Positions 52,002-60,540 of a stretch of DNA of 64,000 nucleotides are shown piece after piece. Made by a program: the position numbers and the translations under genes. The stretch is from an uncultured Pseudomonadota bacterium (GTDB taxonomy: Bacteria > Pseudomonadota > Gammaproteobacteria > Steroidobacterales > Steroidobacteraceae). The stretch lies in NCBI GenBank assembly GCA_903828595.1, contig CAIKMS010000033.1:124001-188000 (forward strand), read 5' to 3'. Below the pieces are notes generated by a model. It was not told where the DNA came from. It did no database searches and saw only the letters and a list, made by a program, of their open reading frames with translations. The first letter of the stretch is position 1. Every line of letters starts with the position of its first letter.

Positions 52002-53573
52002 ATGAAATCTCTAATCTTCGATAACGCCTTCGTTCGTGACCTTCCGGGTGATCCCCGCGAGGGTCCCGACCGGCGCCAAGTCCATGGTGCCTTCTACTCT
52101 CGAATCCATCCCACGCCCGTGACTAATCCGGTCGTAATGGCTTGGTCGCGTGAAATGCTCGGGCAATTAGGTTGGGACGAAACTGTAATCGACGATCCTG
52201 AGTTCGCCCAAGTATTCTCGGGCAACCGCTCATTAGACGGCATGTCGCCCTACAGCGCGAACTACGGTGGCCACCAATTTGGTAACTGGGCCGGCCAATT
52301 AGGCGATGGCCGGGCGATTACTCTGGGTGAGGTTCTCACAGATCACCAACGGCTCGAATTACAACTCAAAGGCGCCGGGCCTACACCGTACTCACGAACG
52401 GCCGACGGTCGCGCGGTGTTGCGATCCTCAATCCGGGAATTTTTGTGTAGCGAGGCGATGCACCATCTGGGCATACCTACCACGCGTGCGCTTTGCCTGA
52501 TCGGCACCGGTGAGTCGGTGGTCAGAGATATGTTTTACGACGGTAATCCAGCCCGTGAACCCGGTGCGATCGTTTGTCGAGTCGCACCCTCGTTTATTCG
52601 CTTTGGCAATTTCGAACTACCCGCTTCCCGCGGCGAAACCCAGTTGGTGAAGCAGCTGGCCGATTTTACGATTAGGCGAGATTTTCCCGAACTTAAGGCG
52701 CCTGCGACGGGTCCCTTGGATCAGTCCCTGTATGCCGAGTGGTTTGCACAGGTCTGTGAACGTACCGCTGTGATGATCGCCCACTGGCAACGAGTAGGCT
52801 TCGTTCACGGCGTGATGAACACAGACAACATGTCCATTCTAGGGCTCACGCTGGATTACGGCCCCTACGGATGGATCGATAACTTTGACTTGAGTTGGAC
52901 GCCCAACACTACCGATGCCGGTCAACGCCGCTATCGCTTTGGCAACCAACCGCAGATAGGCTATTGGAATCTCGGACGCCTGGCGGGCGCCTTACTCTCG
53001 CTATTCGAGACTCAGGAACCCCTGCACGCCGGGATGGATCGCTACGTCCGCGTCTTCCAAAGCACCGACAAGAACAACTCAGCCGCGAAACTCGGTCTGA
53101 CGGCCTTTACCGACGCTGATGAGCACTTGCATCAATCCTTACAGGAGTTGCTGCAAGCCGGCGAAATGGACATGACGCTGTTCTATCGCGCGCTGGCGGA
53201 TTGGGATCTAAGCCAGGCGCCCAGCGCCCGATGGGATGCTGTTTACTATGATCAGGCTAAGCGGGAGGCTACGGAAGCCCAACGGCAAGACTGGTTGTTA
53301 CGCTACAGCAACCGCATCAAGGAACTGGGACTGCATAACGAAGATCGCATCCGAATCATGAATCGGGCGAACCCGTTGTATGTTTGCCGTAACTATCTGG
53401 CTCAAGAAGCCATAGACCAAGCCCACCAAGGCGATGTACGCCCTATCAGCAACTTGTTAGAGGTCTTACGCACCCCTTACACGCACAATCCGCAGTACGA
53501 AGCCTATGCGCAGCGCAGACCGGACTGGGCACGAAACAAAGCCGGCTGTTCGATGCTGTCTTGCAGTTCCTAA
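52002..53573 (+). CDS. selO: Protein adenylyltransferase SelO
   Basis: A 523-aa pseudokinase-fold AMPylase that transfers AMP to proteins and is linked to redox stress. NYGGHQFGNWAGQLGDGRAI and GVMNTDNMSILGLTLDYGP are diagnostic. The C-terminus ends CSMLSCSS: the third residue from the end is Cys, where animal homologues have selenocysteine. ATG 52002 gives the family N-terminus (LIFDNAFVRDLPGD); GTG at 51963 is an upstream alternative. It follows the dimethylglycine enzyme by about 50 bp and could be read through, but its function is not linked. Confidence 0.95.
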   Translation: MKSLIFDNAFVRDLPGDPREGPDRRQVHGAFYSRIHPTPVTNPVVMAWSREMLGQLGWDETVIDDPEFAQVFSGNRSLDGMSPYSANYGGHQFGNWAGQLGDGRAITLGEVLTDHQRLELQLKGAGPTPYSRTADGRAVLRSSIREFLCSEAMHHLGIPTTRALCLIGTGESVVRDMFYDGNPAREPGAIVCRVAPSFIRFGNFELPASRGETQLVKQLADFTIRRDFPELKAPATGPLDQSLYAEWFAQVCERTAVMIAHWQRVGFVHGVMNTDNMSILGLTLDYGPYGWIDNFDLSWTPNTTDAGQRRYRFGNQPQIGYWNLGRLAGALLSLFETQEPLHAGMDRYVRVFQSTDKNNSAAKLGLTAFTDADEHLHQSLQELLQAGEMDMTLFYRALADWDLSQAPSARWDAVYYDQAKREATEAQRQDWLLRYSNRIKELGLHNEDRIRIMNRANPLYVCRNYLAQEAIDQAHQGDVRPISNLLEVLRTPYTHNPQYEAYAQRRPDWARNKAGCSMLSCSS

Positions 53574-53578
53574 GCCAT

Positions 53579-53598
53579 CACGCCGGAAAACCGGTGTG
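53579..53598. terminator. Convergent terminator-like hairpin
   Basis: CACGCCGGAAAACCGGTGTG: 8-bp stem with one wobble pair and an AAAA loop, between the convergent selO and carboxylesterase genes. No T tract is seen. Confidence 0.5.
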
Positions 53599-53601
53599 GT
53601 C

Positions 53602-55470
53602 TTAACCGGTGACGTTGTACCGGCGCGGGGATCGACTCTCGCAATATCCGCCTTTATAGCGATGCCAGGCTTGGTCGGCCCAATCATCAAACCGATCACG
53701 AAATGTGGCTCGGAACATGTCACATGCCGCAGGCTGGGTGGGTTCGGTAGCCTCCATGAGTGCCATTACCTGTTCTCGCGATGACAACTCCGCGCTCGCG
53801 TGAATGTCGCTTGACGCACTCCGATCAAAAATTTGCAGATGAATGGAGCCGTCCTGCGTCGGCCACTGCGGCCATTCGGGCAATTCACCGCGTCTTCCTG
53901 TACCCGGGCTACCCGTAGCCGCAAAAGACGCCCAATACGACATCATGTCGTCACTGAGTGACCGACGTTCACGATCGGTATGCTCGCTAAATAACACCTT
54001 GGTAGCGTTGAAGTTAAAGTCGCCAAAGACAAAAGGGATTTCCAGCCCGTGGGCAGCACCGATTAAATGGCTTAAATTCACAAAACCATAACGAGTTCCC
54101 TCGTTGCGCCAGTCAAAACGATAGGCAAATACCGGAGCCTTAGTGGAAACCAGCGCCGTCAGTGGCGAATCAACGCCGTTGGCCTTCCACAATAGTGAAC
54201 GATACTGAGCCTCTCTGTCATACGCGTCCGCATGCCAAGACCAGAGGGGGATACCGCCCAAAGTAAAGACCAGGCGACGATCAAAAGCCATGAACATCTT
54301 AGGTTCATCCCGATTGGTTCCCATCATCACTGGGATGTTCCAGTGAAGCGCGGGATCCTTAAGCAGCGTCGCCAGATCACCCTGTCGAATGACCGCTCCA
54401 TCCTGGAAGACGGTGGGGAATTTTGCGGTCTCAATGCTGCTCGGATGATAAACGCTGTAAAAAACCCACGGATCTAAGGAGCGCAAAAACTCCGCGATGT
54501 CGTCGGCAGACATCGTTTCAACCAGGCGCTTGGCTTGCTGTCGATCGAGCGCTTTATGCTGTTGCACGAGCAGTTTCAACAGAATCTCGCCGCTGCTGTA
54601 CTCGACACCCGGAGATGGATCGTCCACATAATGCGTGACCCGGTCTATAGGCGCGAAGCCAAAGCCCAGGCTCTGCACGATCATCCGCTGCATTAACCCC
54701 TGGGCCAGTGGCGACACTAATAAAGACAGCGCGTTCGTTGCACCGGCCGATTCCCCAAACACAGTCACGTTCCCAGGATCACCACCAAAGCCACCGATAT
54801 TTCGCTGCACCCAGTGCAGGCTTTCTAAAATATCCAAGGTGCCCCAGTTGCCAGAATCCTCCACCGCGTGCCCAGCCACGGCAGCGGAATTGTTTCCGCG
54901 CGGCATAACGAACCATCCCATCGGGCCGATTCGATAATTAATCATGACCACAATGACGTTTTGCGTTTGCGCTAGACGACTACCGTCATACGCGGCGGCA
55001 TGACCAATCGTATTACTACCCCCGTGAACCCAAACCATGACCGGCAACTTAGCGCTGGCAGCGGAAGCTGGCGTCATTTGCGGCGCGTAAACATTTAAAA
55101 ACAGGCAGTCTTCCTGACCTTGCCTTGAACCCGTTGGTCCGATTCCCCCAAACGGCCAGCCGTACTGCAAGCACGCCGGACCTGCGGCAAGGGCTTGCTG
55201 GACACCTGACCAGGTGGCCGTCGGCTTAGGCGAATGCCAGCGTAAAGGTCCCACCGGGGCCTGCGCGTAGCGCAGGCCCAGAAAGCTGTGTCCGCCTGCG
55301 GCATTCACAAAGCCCTCCACCTGGCCATCAGACAAGGTGCGCAGAGTCTCCGAAGACGGACCGACCGTGGCCGAATTTAGGGATGCAGAGGGAGTGACAA
55401 AGGCCACCAGTAAACCAAGTACCGTCAGCACAGCACCAAAGCCAAGAATTTTTTTAATCGGTACTGTCAT
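53602..55470 (-). CDS. Secreted type B carboxylesterase
   Basis: A 622-aa alpha/beta hydrolase of the cholinesterase/para-nitrobenzyl esterase group. The nucleophile motif is GESAGA in VFGESAGATNALS; the oxyanion segment is VWVHGGSNTIGHA and the N-terminal FLGLRYAQAPVGPLRW block is typical. The start at ATG 55470 gives a signal-anchor-like sequence (ILGFGAVLTVLGLLVAFV), so it is exported or anchored; an upstream TTG at 55596 is less likely. It is divergent from lemA. Substrate unknown. Confidence 0.87.
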   Translation of the reverse strand: MTVPIKKILGFGAVLTVLGLLVAFVTPSASLNSATVGPSSETLRTLSDGQVEGFVNAAGGHSFLGLRYAQAPVGPLRWHSPKPTATWSGVQQALAAGPACLQYGWPFGGIGPTGSRQGQEDCLFLNVYAPQMTPASAASAKLPVMVWVHGGSNTIGHAAAYDGSRLAQTQNVIVVMINYRIGPMGWFVMPRGNNSAAVAGHAVEDSGNWGTLDILESLHWVQRNIGGFGGDPGNVTVFGESAGATNALSLLVSPLAQGLMQRMIVQSLGFGFAPIDRVTHYVDDPSPGVEYSSGEILLKLLVQQHKALDRQQAKRLVETMSADDIAEFLRSLDPWVFYSVYHPSSIETAKFPTVFQDGAVIRQGDLATLLKDPALHWNIPVMMGTNRDEPKMFMAFDRRLVFTLGGIPLWSWHADAYDREAQYRSLLWKANGVDSPLTALVSTKAPVFAYRFDWRNEGTRYGFVNLSHLIGAAHGLEIPFVFGDFNFNATKVLFSEHTDRERRSLSDDMMSYWASFAATGSPGTGRRGELPEWPQWPTQDGSIHLQIFDRSASSDIHASAELSSREQVMALMEATEPTQPAACDMFRATFRDRFDDWADQAWHRYKGGYCESRSPRRYNVTG

Positions 55471-55823
55471 AGGGATTGGCTTTAAAAGAGGCGGAATAAA
55501 AGGTAGGCGTACCAGGCAGTAGACGATTCCTAGGCTTAACGGCGCCGCCTGCCAACACGGCGCGTGTTCATAAAGTATAGGACGACAGGCTGACAATCCA
55601 GCCCGTCAACGGGCGTCAGCGATGGAAAATAGGCGATCGAGACTCCACCCGATGACTAACCCGCTGCGCACCTTAACGACCCTGGATACCCTCATTCCGC
55701 CCGGTCGAATACGGGCTAAACTGGTACCCGCGGCACAGTTAAGCTCTTGTTCATTGGCTCACAATCACCAGCTGTACTGTCTTCTTTGGGGGGATATCGA
55801 CCTCCCGCGTTGAAGGACTCACT
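55471..55823. other. Intergenic, 353 bp, divergent promoter region
   Basis: Lies between the divergent carboxylesterase and lemA genes. I see no gene or clear operator. A 63-codon frame (55622-55813) lacks a ribosome-binding site and family features. GAAGGA precedes the lemA start. Confidence 0.4.
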
Positions 55824-56399
55824 ATGATCGCACTTTGTATTTTGGTCTTCGTCGGTATTGCCTTAGTCGGATATCTGTTGACGGTCTACAACGGTTTGGT
55901 GCGGGTCAAAGCGGGTGTCGCTCTGGCATGGTCGAATATCGATGTCATCTTGGCGCAACGACACGACGAAATTCCTAAACTGGTCGAAACCTGTAAGCAA
56001 TACATGGGCTACGAGCAGAGCACCCTCCAAAAAGTTATGCAGGCTCGCGCGAGCCTGGACACGGCACGCGGCAGCGGTGACGTCTATTCCATCGGCAATG
56101 CAGAAGGTGTGCTGCGTCAGGGGCTCAGCGGACTCTACGCGGTAGCCGAAAACTATCCGGACCTTAAAGCTAGCGATGCGTTTCAGCACTTACAGCAGCG
56201 TATCTCCGGATTGGAGACGGCCATTGCCGACCGGCGCGAAGTTTATAACGCGGCAGCTACTACCAATAACGTTCGTATTCAGTCATTTCCCGAGATACTG
56301 GTCGTCAGTTTCGGCGACTTTCCATCCGCGACTTTGCTGCATTTTCAGACTCAGGACCGTGCCAATCCGGATTTAAGCGCTCTTTTCCACTCCGCTTAA
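55824..56399 (+). CDS. lemA: LemA family membrane protein
   Basis: A 191-aa protein with one N-terminal membrane segment (about residues 2-22) and a cytoplasmic or periplasmic helical bundle. The YNGLVRVKAGVALAWSNIDV segment is the family signature. The function of LemA is not established. The next gene starts 5 nt downstream and encodes a GIDE-type membrane protein, a pairing seen in other bacteria. Confidence 0.92.
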   Translation: MIALCILVFVGIALVGYLLTVYNGLVRVKAGVALAWSNIDVILAQRHDEIPKLVETCKQYMGYEQSTLQKVMQARASLDTARGSGDVYSIGNAEGVLRQGLSGLYAVAENYPDLKASDAFQHLQQRISGLETAIADRREVYNAAATTNNVRIQSFPEILVVSFGDFPSATLLHFQTQDRANPDLSALFHSA

Positions 56400-56404
56400 A
56401 CTCT

Positions 56405-57328
56405 ATGCTCATCGCCCATACCGCCGCTGGTGGGTTCACCGAGCTTGCCATCGTTGCCGGCGTAGCCGGTCTCTGGTCGCTGGGTCAATTTTTTCGTCGC
56501 CTGACGCGCGATCGGCTAATTGGTGATACACCCCATATTCGACTGCGTTCGGCAGCACAAGGCTACGTCAAGGTCTTTGGACAAGCGCAGCCGGCTGGAG
56601 AAGCGGCGCTGGCGGCACCGTTAAGTTCGCGACCGTGCGTTTGGTGGCAGTATGAAATTGCCGAACTGCAGAGCCGGTCTGAGCGGGGATCCGCCCACTG
56701 GACCGTGGTAGAAACAGGCTCGAGCATAACGCCCTTCGCGTTGCGCGATGCCGATACCACCTGCCTGGTAGGCCCGGTGGGTGCTGAGATTACCGCCAGC
56801 CAACACGACGTTTGGTACGGCGACCTCGTATGGCCCCGGAGCCCCCCACCGCGGCAAAAATCCTGGCTTACTCAGGAGAAATTCCGCTACACCGAGCGTC
56901 TGTTGTTGATCGGCGATAGGCTGGCCGTGGTAGGGGAGTTACGGTCGGATTCCACGCCTACGGATCCATCCGAAAACACGGCCGCGGAGATTTTACGCAG
57001 CTGGAAACAAGATCAAGCTCGCTTATTGCAACGCTTTGACAGCAATCACGATGGTCGTATTGATGCCGAGGAATGGGAGGCCGCTCGGCGGGCAGCCCTC
57101 TTGCAGGCGCATGGCAATCGCGTGAACCAGGTCATTCAACGTGAAACGGTGATTGGGGCATCGTCCAGCGGCGAACCGTTTGTCATCGCTCCGCTCAGCG
57201 AGACACAATTGCTGCGGCGCGAAAAAATCTATGCGGCCTTGTACCTGCTGCTGGGGTTAGCGAGTGTAACTTTAGGGGCCTGGGCAGCTGAGAAAGCACT
57301 TCGGTTGGGCGGCCTGTCGCTCCATTGA
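56405..57328 (+). CDS. GIDE/MULAN-like membrane protein with an EF-hand-like loop
   Basis: A 307-aa protein with hydrophobic segments at about 8-26 and 281-299, flanking a central GIDE-like domain (region around GYVKVFGQAQP to LLIGDRLAVVGEL). Eukaryotic relatives are the MULAN E3 ligases, but no RING finger is present. Between the GIDE domain and the last membrane segment lies DSNHDGRIDAEE (212-223), a textbook EF-hand calcium loop with acidic residues at positions 1, 5, 9 and 12. It is probably coupled to lemA. The function is unknown; calcium binding is inference. Confidence 0.78.
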   Translation: MLIAHTAAGGFTELAIVAGVAGLWSLGQFFRRLTRDRLIGDTPHIRLRSAAQGYVKVFGQAQPAGEAALAAPLSSRPCVWWQYEIAELQSRSERGSAHWTVVETGSSITPFALRDADTTCLVGPVGAEITASQHDVWYGDLVWPRSPPPRQKSWLTQEKFRYTERLLLIGDRLAVVGELRSDSTPTDPSENTAAEILRSWKQDQARLLQRFDSNHDGRIDAEEWEAARRAALLQAHGNRVNQVIQRETVIGASSSGEPFVIAPLSETQLLRREKIYAALYLLLGLASVTLGAWAAEKALRLGGLSLH

Positions 57329-57433
57329 CCGGGCTGCAATCGTCCTGCACCCTTGCGCAGTCAAACCGTGCTGGCGCCCCGTATTGCGCGCCTAGCGACC
57401 TATCCGATCTTGCCCCATCTGGGAGATGTGCCC

Positions 57434-59056
57434 GTGAATTTTCGTGTTCTGCTAAGCGCCCTATTAATGGCAGGCCCTGTAGTCAGCGTAGCGCAGCCAA
57501 TCCCCCCACCCCGCTTGATCGTGGCCATCTCCGTGGATCAGTTCTCAGCGGATCTGTTCTCCGAGTACCGCCCTTGGTACGCCGACGGCCTGAAGCGACT
57601 ATCGGAAGGCGCGGTCTTTCCCTCCGGCTACCAGAGCCATGCGGCCACCGAAACCTGCCCGGGACATGCCACCATCCTGACCGGTGTACACCCGGGACGG
57701 GCCGGCATCGTTGCCAATAATTGGGTTGATCAAACCGTAGAACGGTCCGACAAAACGGTTTACTGCGCCGAGGATCCCGGCGTGCCAGGCTCATCCTCAA
57801 CCCATTACACCGTCTCACCGCACTACCTCAAGGTTCCAACCCTTGGTGATCGCATGAAAGCGCTGGACCCTCGCAGTCGGGTTGTGGCGGTTGCCGGCAA
57901 GGATCGCGCAGCGGTCATGATGGGTGGCCACAACGTGGATGAGAGTTGGTTTTGGAGCGGCAAGGCCTATACGACGCTGGTATCACAACACGGGCCGATG
58001 CCTGTGACGGTGGTCAATACCAACAAGGCCGTGGCCGCCGCCATGGCCCACCCCGAGTCCACACCGTTGCCGCCCAATTGCCTGGCCCACAGTCGCGCCA
58101 TCCACGTCGGCCAGCGATCGCTGGGAACTGTAAACGCACCTACGCCGGATGACTGGGCTCACTTTCGGGTATCACTGGAATCCGATAAAGCCACAACCGA
58201 CTTAGCCGTCGGTCTTATTGAAGAGATGAATTTAGGTCATGGCGAGGCCCCCGATCTACTCACCATCGGTCTATCGGCCACCGACTACGTCGGGCATAGC
58301 TACGGTACGCAGGGCCCGGAAATGTGTGCGCAGATCATGAGCGTGGATCGCAACGTGGGGCGCATACTGGCCGCACTCGACCGGCTGAAGGTGTCTTACT
58401 GGGTCGTCCTGACGGCTGATCATGGGGGTCATGACATGCCAGAGCGCCATAATTTACACGCCATCAATGATGCCAAACGCCTGGATGCAACACTAAAAAC
58501 CAGCGACATCAGTGATGCATTAGCGCAGCAGTTCAAACTGCCACGGCCGGTCCTCCTGAGTGAAGATTCAGCCGGTGATATTTATCTTAACAAAAATGTA
58601 CCGGCCAAGCTGAGAACAGCCGTTATCAATTCCGCCCGCCAGCGCTATCTGGCTTATGCCGACGTTGCTGCCGTGTTCACAAACGCTCAGTTACGTCGTG
58701 TGCCTGCACCCACCACTACCGTGGATGAATGGACTTTAGCGGAGCGCTTTCGTGCGAGCTTTGACCCAGCCCGATCGGGCGATCTGCTCGTGGCTCTTAA
58801 ACCTCGCGTATCGCCTGCGCTAGGCGACGGCGCCTATATTGCTTCGCACGGCTCGCCCTGGCAGTACGACCGACGCGTGCCTATACTTTTCTATCATCCC
58901 GGGATGATCGGTTTTGAAGAACCTCTGCCCATCGAAACCGTGGATATCCTGCCGACTCTGGCAGGGATACTCGGCCTGCCCGTCGCCACAACGGAAATAG
59001 ACGGACAGTGCCGCAATCTGGGCCTGGACGACAACACCTGCGCCGGGCGGCACTGA
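57434..59056 (+). CDS. PafA-like secreted alkaline phosphatase
   Basis: A 541-aa alkaline phosphatase superfamily enzyme. The nucleophile is expected at T74 in ATETCPGHATI, followed by N95/N96 in VANNW, and K156-D-R158 matches the Lys/Arg pair that marks PafA-type phosphomonoesterases rather than nucleotide pyrophosphatases. Metal-ligand blocks TADHGGHDMPERH and YIASHGSPW are present. GTG at 57434 has GGGAGA 7 nt upstream and yields a signal peptide (FRVLLSALLMAGPVVSVA); an earlier ATG at 57353 would add a non-secretory extension. It releases phosphate from organic esters outside the cytoplasm. Confidence 0.87.
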   Translation: MNFRVLLSALLMAGPVVSVAQPIPPPRLIVAISVDQFSADLFSEYRPWYADGLKRLSEGAVFPSGYQSHAATETCPGHATILTGVHPGRAGIVANNWVDQTVERSDKTVYCAEDPGVPGSSSTHYTVSPHYLKVPTLGDRMKALDPRSRVVAVAGKDRAAVMMGGHNVDESWFWSGKAYTTLVSQHGPMPVTVVNTNKAVAAAMAHPESTPLPPNCLAHSRAIHVGQRSLGTVNAPTPDDWAHFRVSLESDKATTDLAVGLIEEMNLGHGEAPDLLTIGLSATDYVGHSYGTQGPEMCAQIMSVDRNVGRILAALDRLKVSYWVVLTADHGGHDMPERHNLHAINDAKRLDATLKTSDISDALAQQFKLPRPVLLSEDSAGDIYLNKNVPAKLRTAVINSARQRYLAYADVAAVFTNAQLRRVPAPTTTVDEWTLAERFRASFDPARSGDLLVALKPRVSPALGDGAYIASHGSPWQYDRRVPILFYHPGMIGFEEPLPIETVDILPTLAGILGLPVATTEIDGQCRNLGLDDNTCAGRH

Positions 59057-59106
59057 TCCGTTGGCAGTAGCAAGATCCCGTGGACTGATACATAAACCGT
59101 TGGAGC

Positions 59107-59712
59107 ATGCCTATGTCTAAGCGTACCGGTCATTACCTGTCGATCTGTCTGCCAATGCTTGTTATCGCCACCGGGCTCTTAAACCCTATGGCCGCAAGCA
59201 TCGCGGCGACACCCGTAAAGCACTTTAAACTGTCTGTCCCCGATTGGGCGCACGGCATATCTGACGTTTATGCAGCGCAAGCCTTCGGCTGTACGGGCGG
59301 CAACCAGTCACCCGCTCTGCATTGGAGTGGTGCTCCCGCGGGTACCAAAAGCTTTGTGGTCACGCTGTTTGATCGCGACGAGCGCACAACTCCCTCGGGT
59401 TGGTGGCACTGGGCTCTTTACAACATTCCAGCAACCACCACCGATTTGCCAGCGCAGGCCGGCGCCGCCAATAGCAAACTGTTACCGGCGGGCGCGATCG
59501 AAGGACGCACCGATTTAAATCAGTTGGCCTACCACGGACCGTGCCCGGATAAAGCCGATCCACCGCATCACTACATCATGACGGTCTACGCACTGGATGT
59601 AGAAAAACTTGACGTTGATGATGGCGCGCCGGCGGCTCAGGTGACGTCAACCGCACACGATCATCTGCTTGGTAAAGCCGTATTAGTGACGATGCACGGG
59701 CGCCATCCTTAA
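59107..59712 (+). CDS. PEBP/YbhB-family secreted protein
   Basis: A 201-aa Raf-kinase-inhibitor-like protein with a signal peptide (hydrophobic 10-35, ending SIAA). Conserved ligand-pocket blocks are GGNQSPALHWSGAP, DRDERTTPSGWWHWALYNI and YHGPCPDKADPPHHY. The function of bacterial PEBP proteins is largely unknown. It follows the phosphatase on the same strand by about 50 bp. Starts at 59107 or 59113 are both possible. Confidence 0.9.
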   Translation: MPMSKRTGHYLSICLPMLVIATGLLNPMAASIAATPVKHFKLSVPDWAHGISDVYAAQAFGCTGGNQSPALHWSGAPAGTKSFVVTLFDRDERTTPSGWWHWALYNIPATTTDLPAQAGAANSKLLPAGAIEGRTDLNQLAYHGPCPDKADPPHHYIMTVYALDVEKLDVDDGAPAAQVTSTAHDHLLGKAVLVTMHGRHP

Positions 59713-59805
59713 GAGTCGGCTTAGCTCAACTTGGTCGAGTATTTTTCTGCATTAGAGACCGGTGGCATACGGTTGCTGCCCCATCGGTGCGTTTGGAGGG
59801 TGTTC

Positions 59806-60483
59806 ATGGGTACAGTGGAGCAAGAATTATTGGCCGCGCAAAACAAAGCCGCGGCTTTATTCGACGAAGTAGTCGCTCGCGGTCTGATCAAGCCCGGTGT
59901 CTATGAAAGCGAGCTGAGCCAACAGATTCATGCGTTAGCGAAATCGAACTACGGCGTAAAGCGCCATTGGCATGAGCGTATCGTCCGAGCCGGGCCCAAC
60001 ACCCTATTGGATTACTCGATGAAATCGCCGGATCGGCAGATCATGGCCGACGACACAGTTTTCCTCGACTTTGGTCCGGTCTTTGATGGCTGGGAGGCTG
60101 ATTACGCGCGTACATACGTGGTCGGTAATGACCCGCGCAAACATCAACTGGTAGCCGACCTGAAATCAACGTTCATGAAAGGCAAGCAACTGTTTCGCGA
60201 CACCCCTACTCTTACATCAGGTGAACTCTATGATTATGTGTTCAACCTAGGTCTTCAGGCAGGCTGGCAATTCGGTGCGGATAGTGCAGGCCACCTGGTC
60301 GGTCATTTCCCCCACGAACCCGACCGGGAAACTCCCAGCCGACTGCAGATTAATCATGGCAACACCATTAGTCTGCGTGAGCCTGATGCCCAAGGCGCGA
60401 CACGGCACTGGATATTAGAAGTTCACTTTGTCGATCGCGTTAATAACTTCGGCGGCTTTGTTGAAGAATTGTTGACCGTCTAA
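59806..60483 (+). CDS. M24-family metallopeptidase-like protein
   Basis: A 225-aa pita-bread-fold protein related to Xaa-Pro peptidases. Metal ligands are visible: D in FLDFGP, D in WEADYART, H in SAGHLVGHFPHE, E in LEVHFVD and E in GGFVEELL. It lacks the N-terminal domain of full-size aminopeptidases P. GGAGGG lies 5 nt before the ATG at 59806, which settles the start over an upstream in-frame ATG at 59731. Function as a dipeptidase or as a creatinase-like C-N hydrolase are both conceivable. Confidence 0.85.
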   Translation: MGTVEQELLAAQNKAAALFDEVVARGLIKPGVYESELSQQIHALAKSNYGVKRHWHERIVRAGPNTLLDYSMKSPDRQIMADDTVFLDFGPVFDGWEADYARTYVVGNDPRKHQLVADLKSTFMKGKQLFRDTPTLTSGELYDYVFNLGLQAGWQFGADSAGHLVGHFPHEPDRETPSRLQINHGNTISLREPDAQGATRHWILEVHFVDRVNNFGGFVEELLTV

Positions 60484-60540
60484 GGCCGTAAAGAGCGCTA
60501 CAACGATTTTTCACACCTCCAGGATACCAGCGACAATACG

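Noticed and set aside
55622..55813. 63-codon frame upstream of lemA
   Set aside because: No ribosome-binding site, no recognisable features, and it lies in the likely promoter region.
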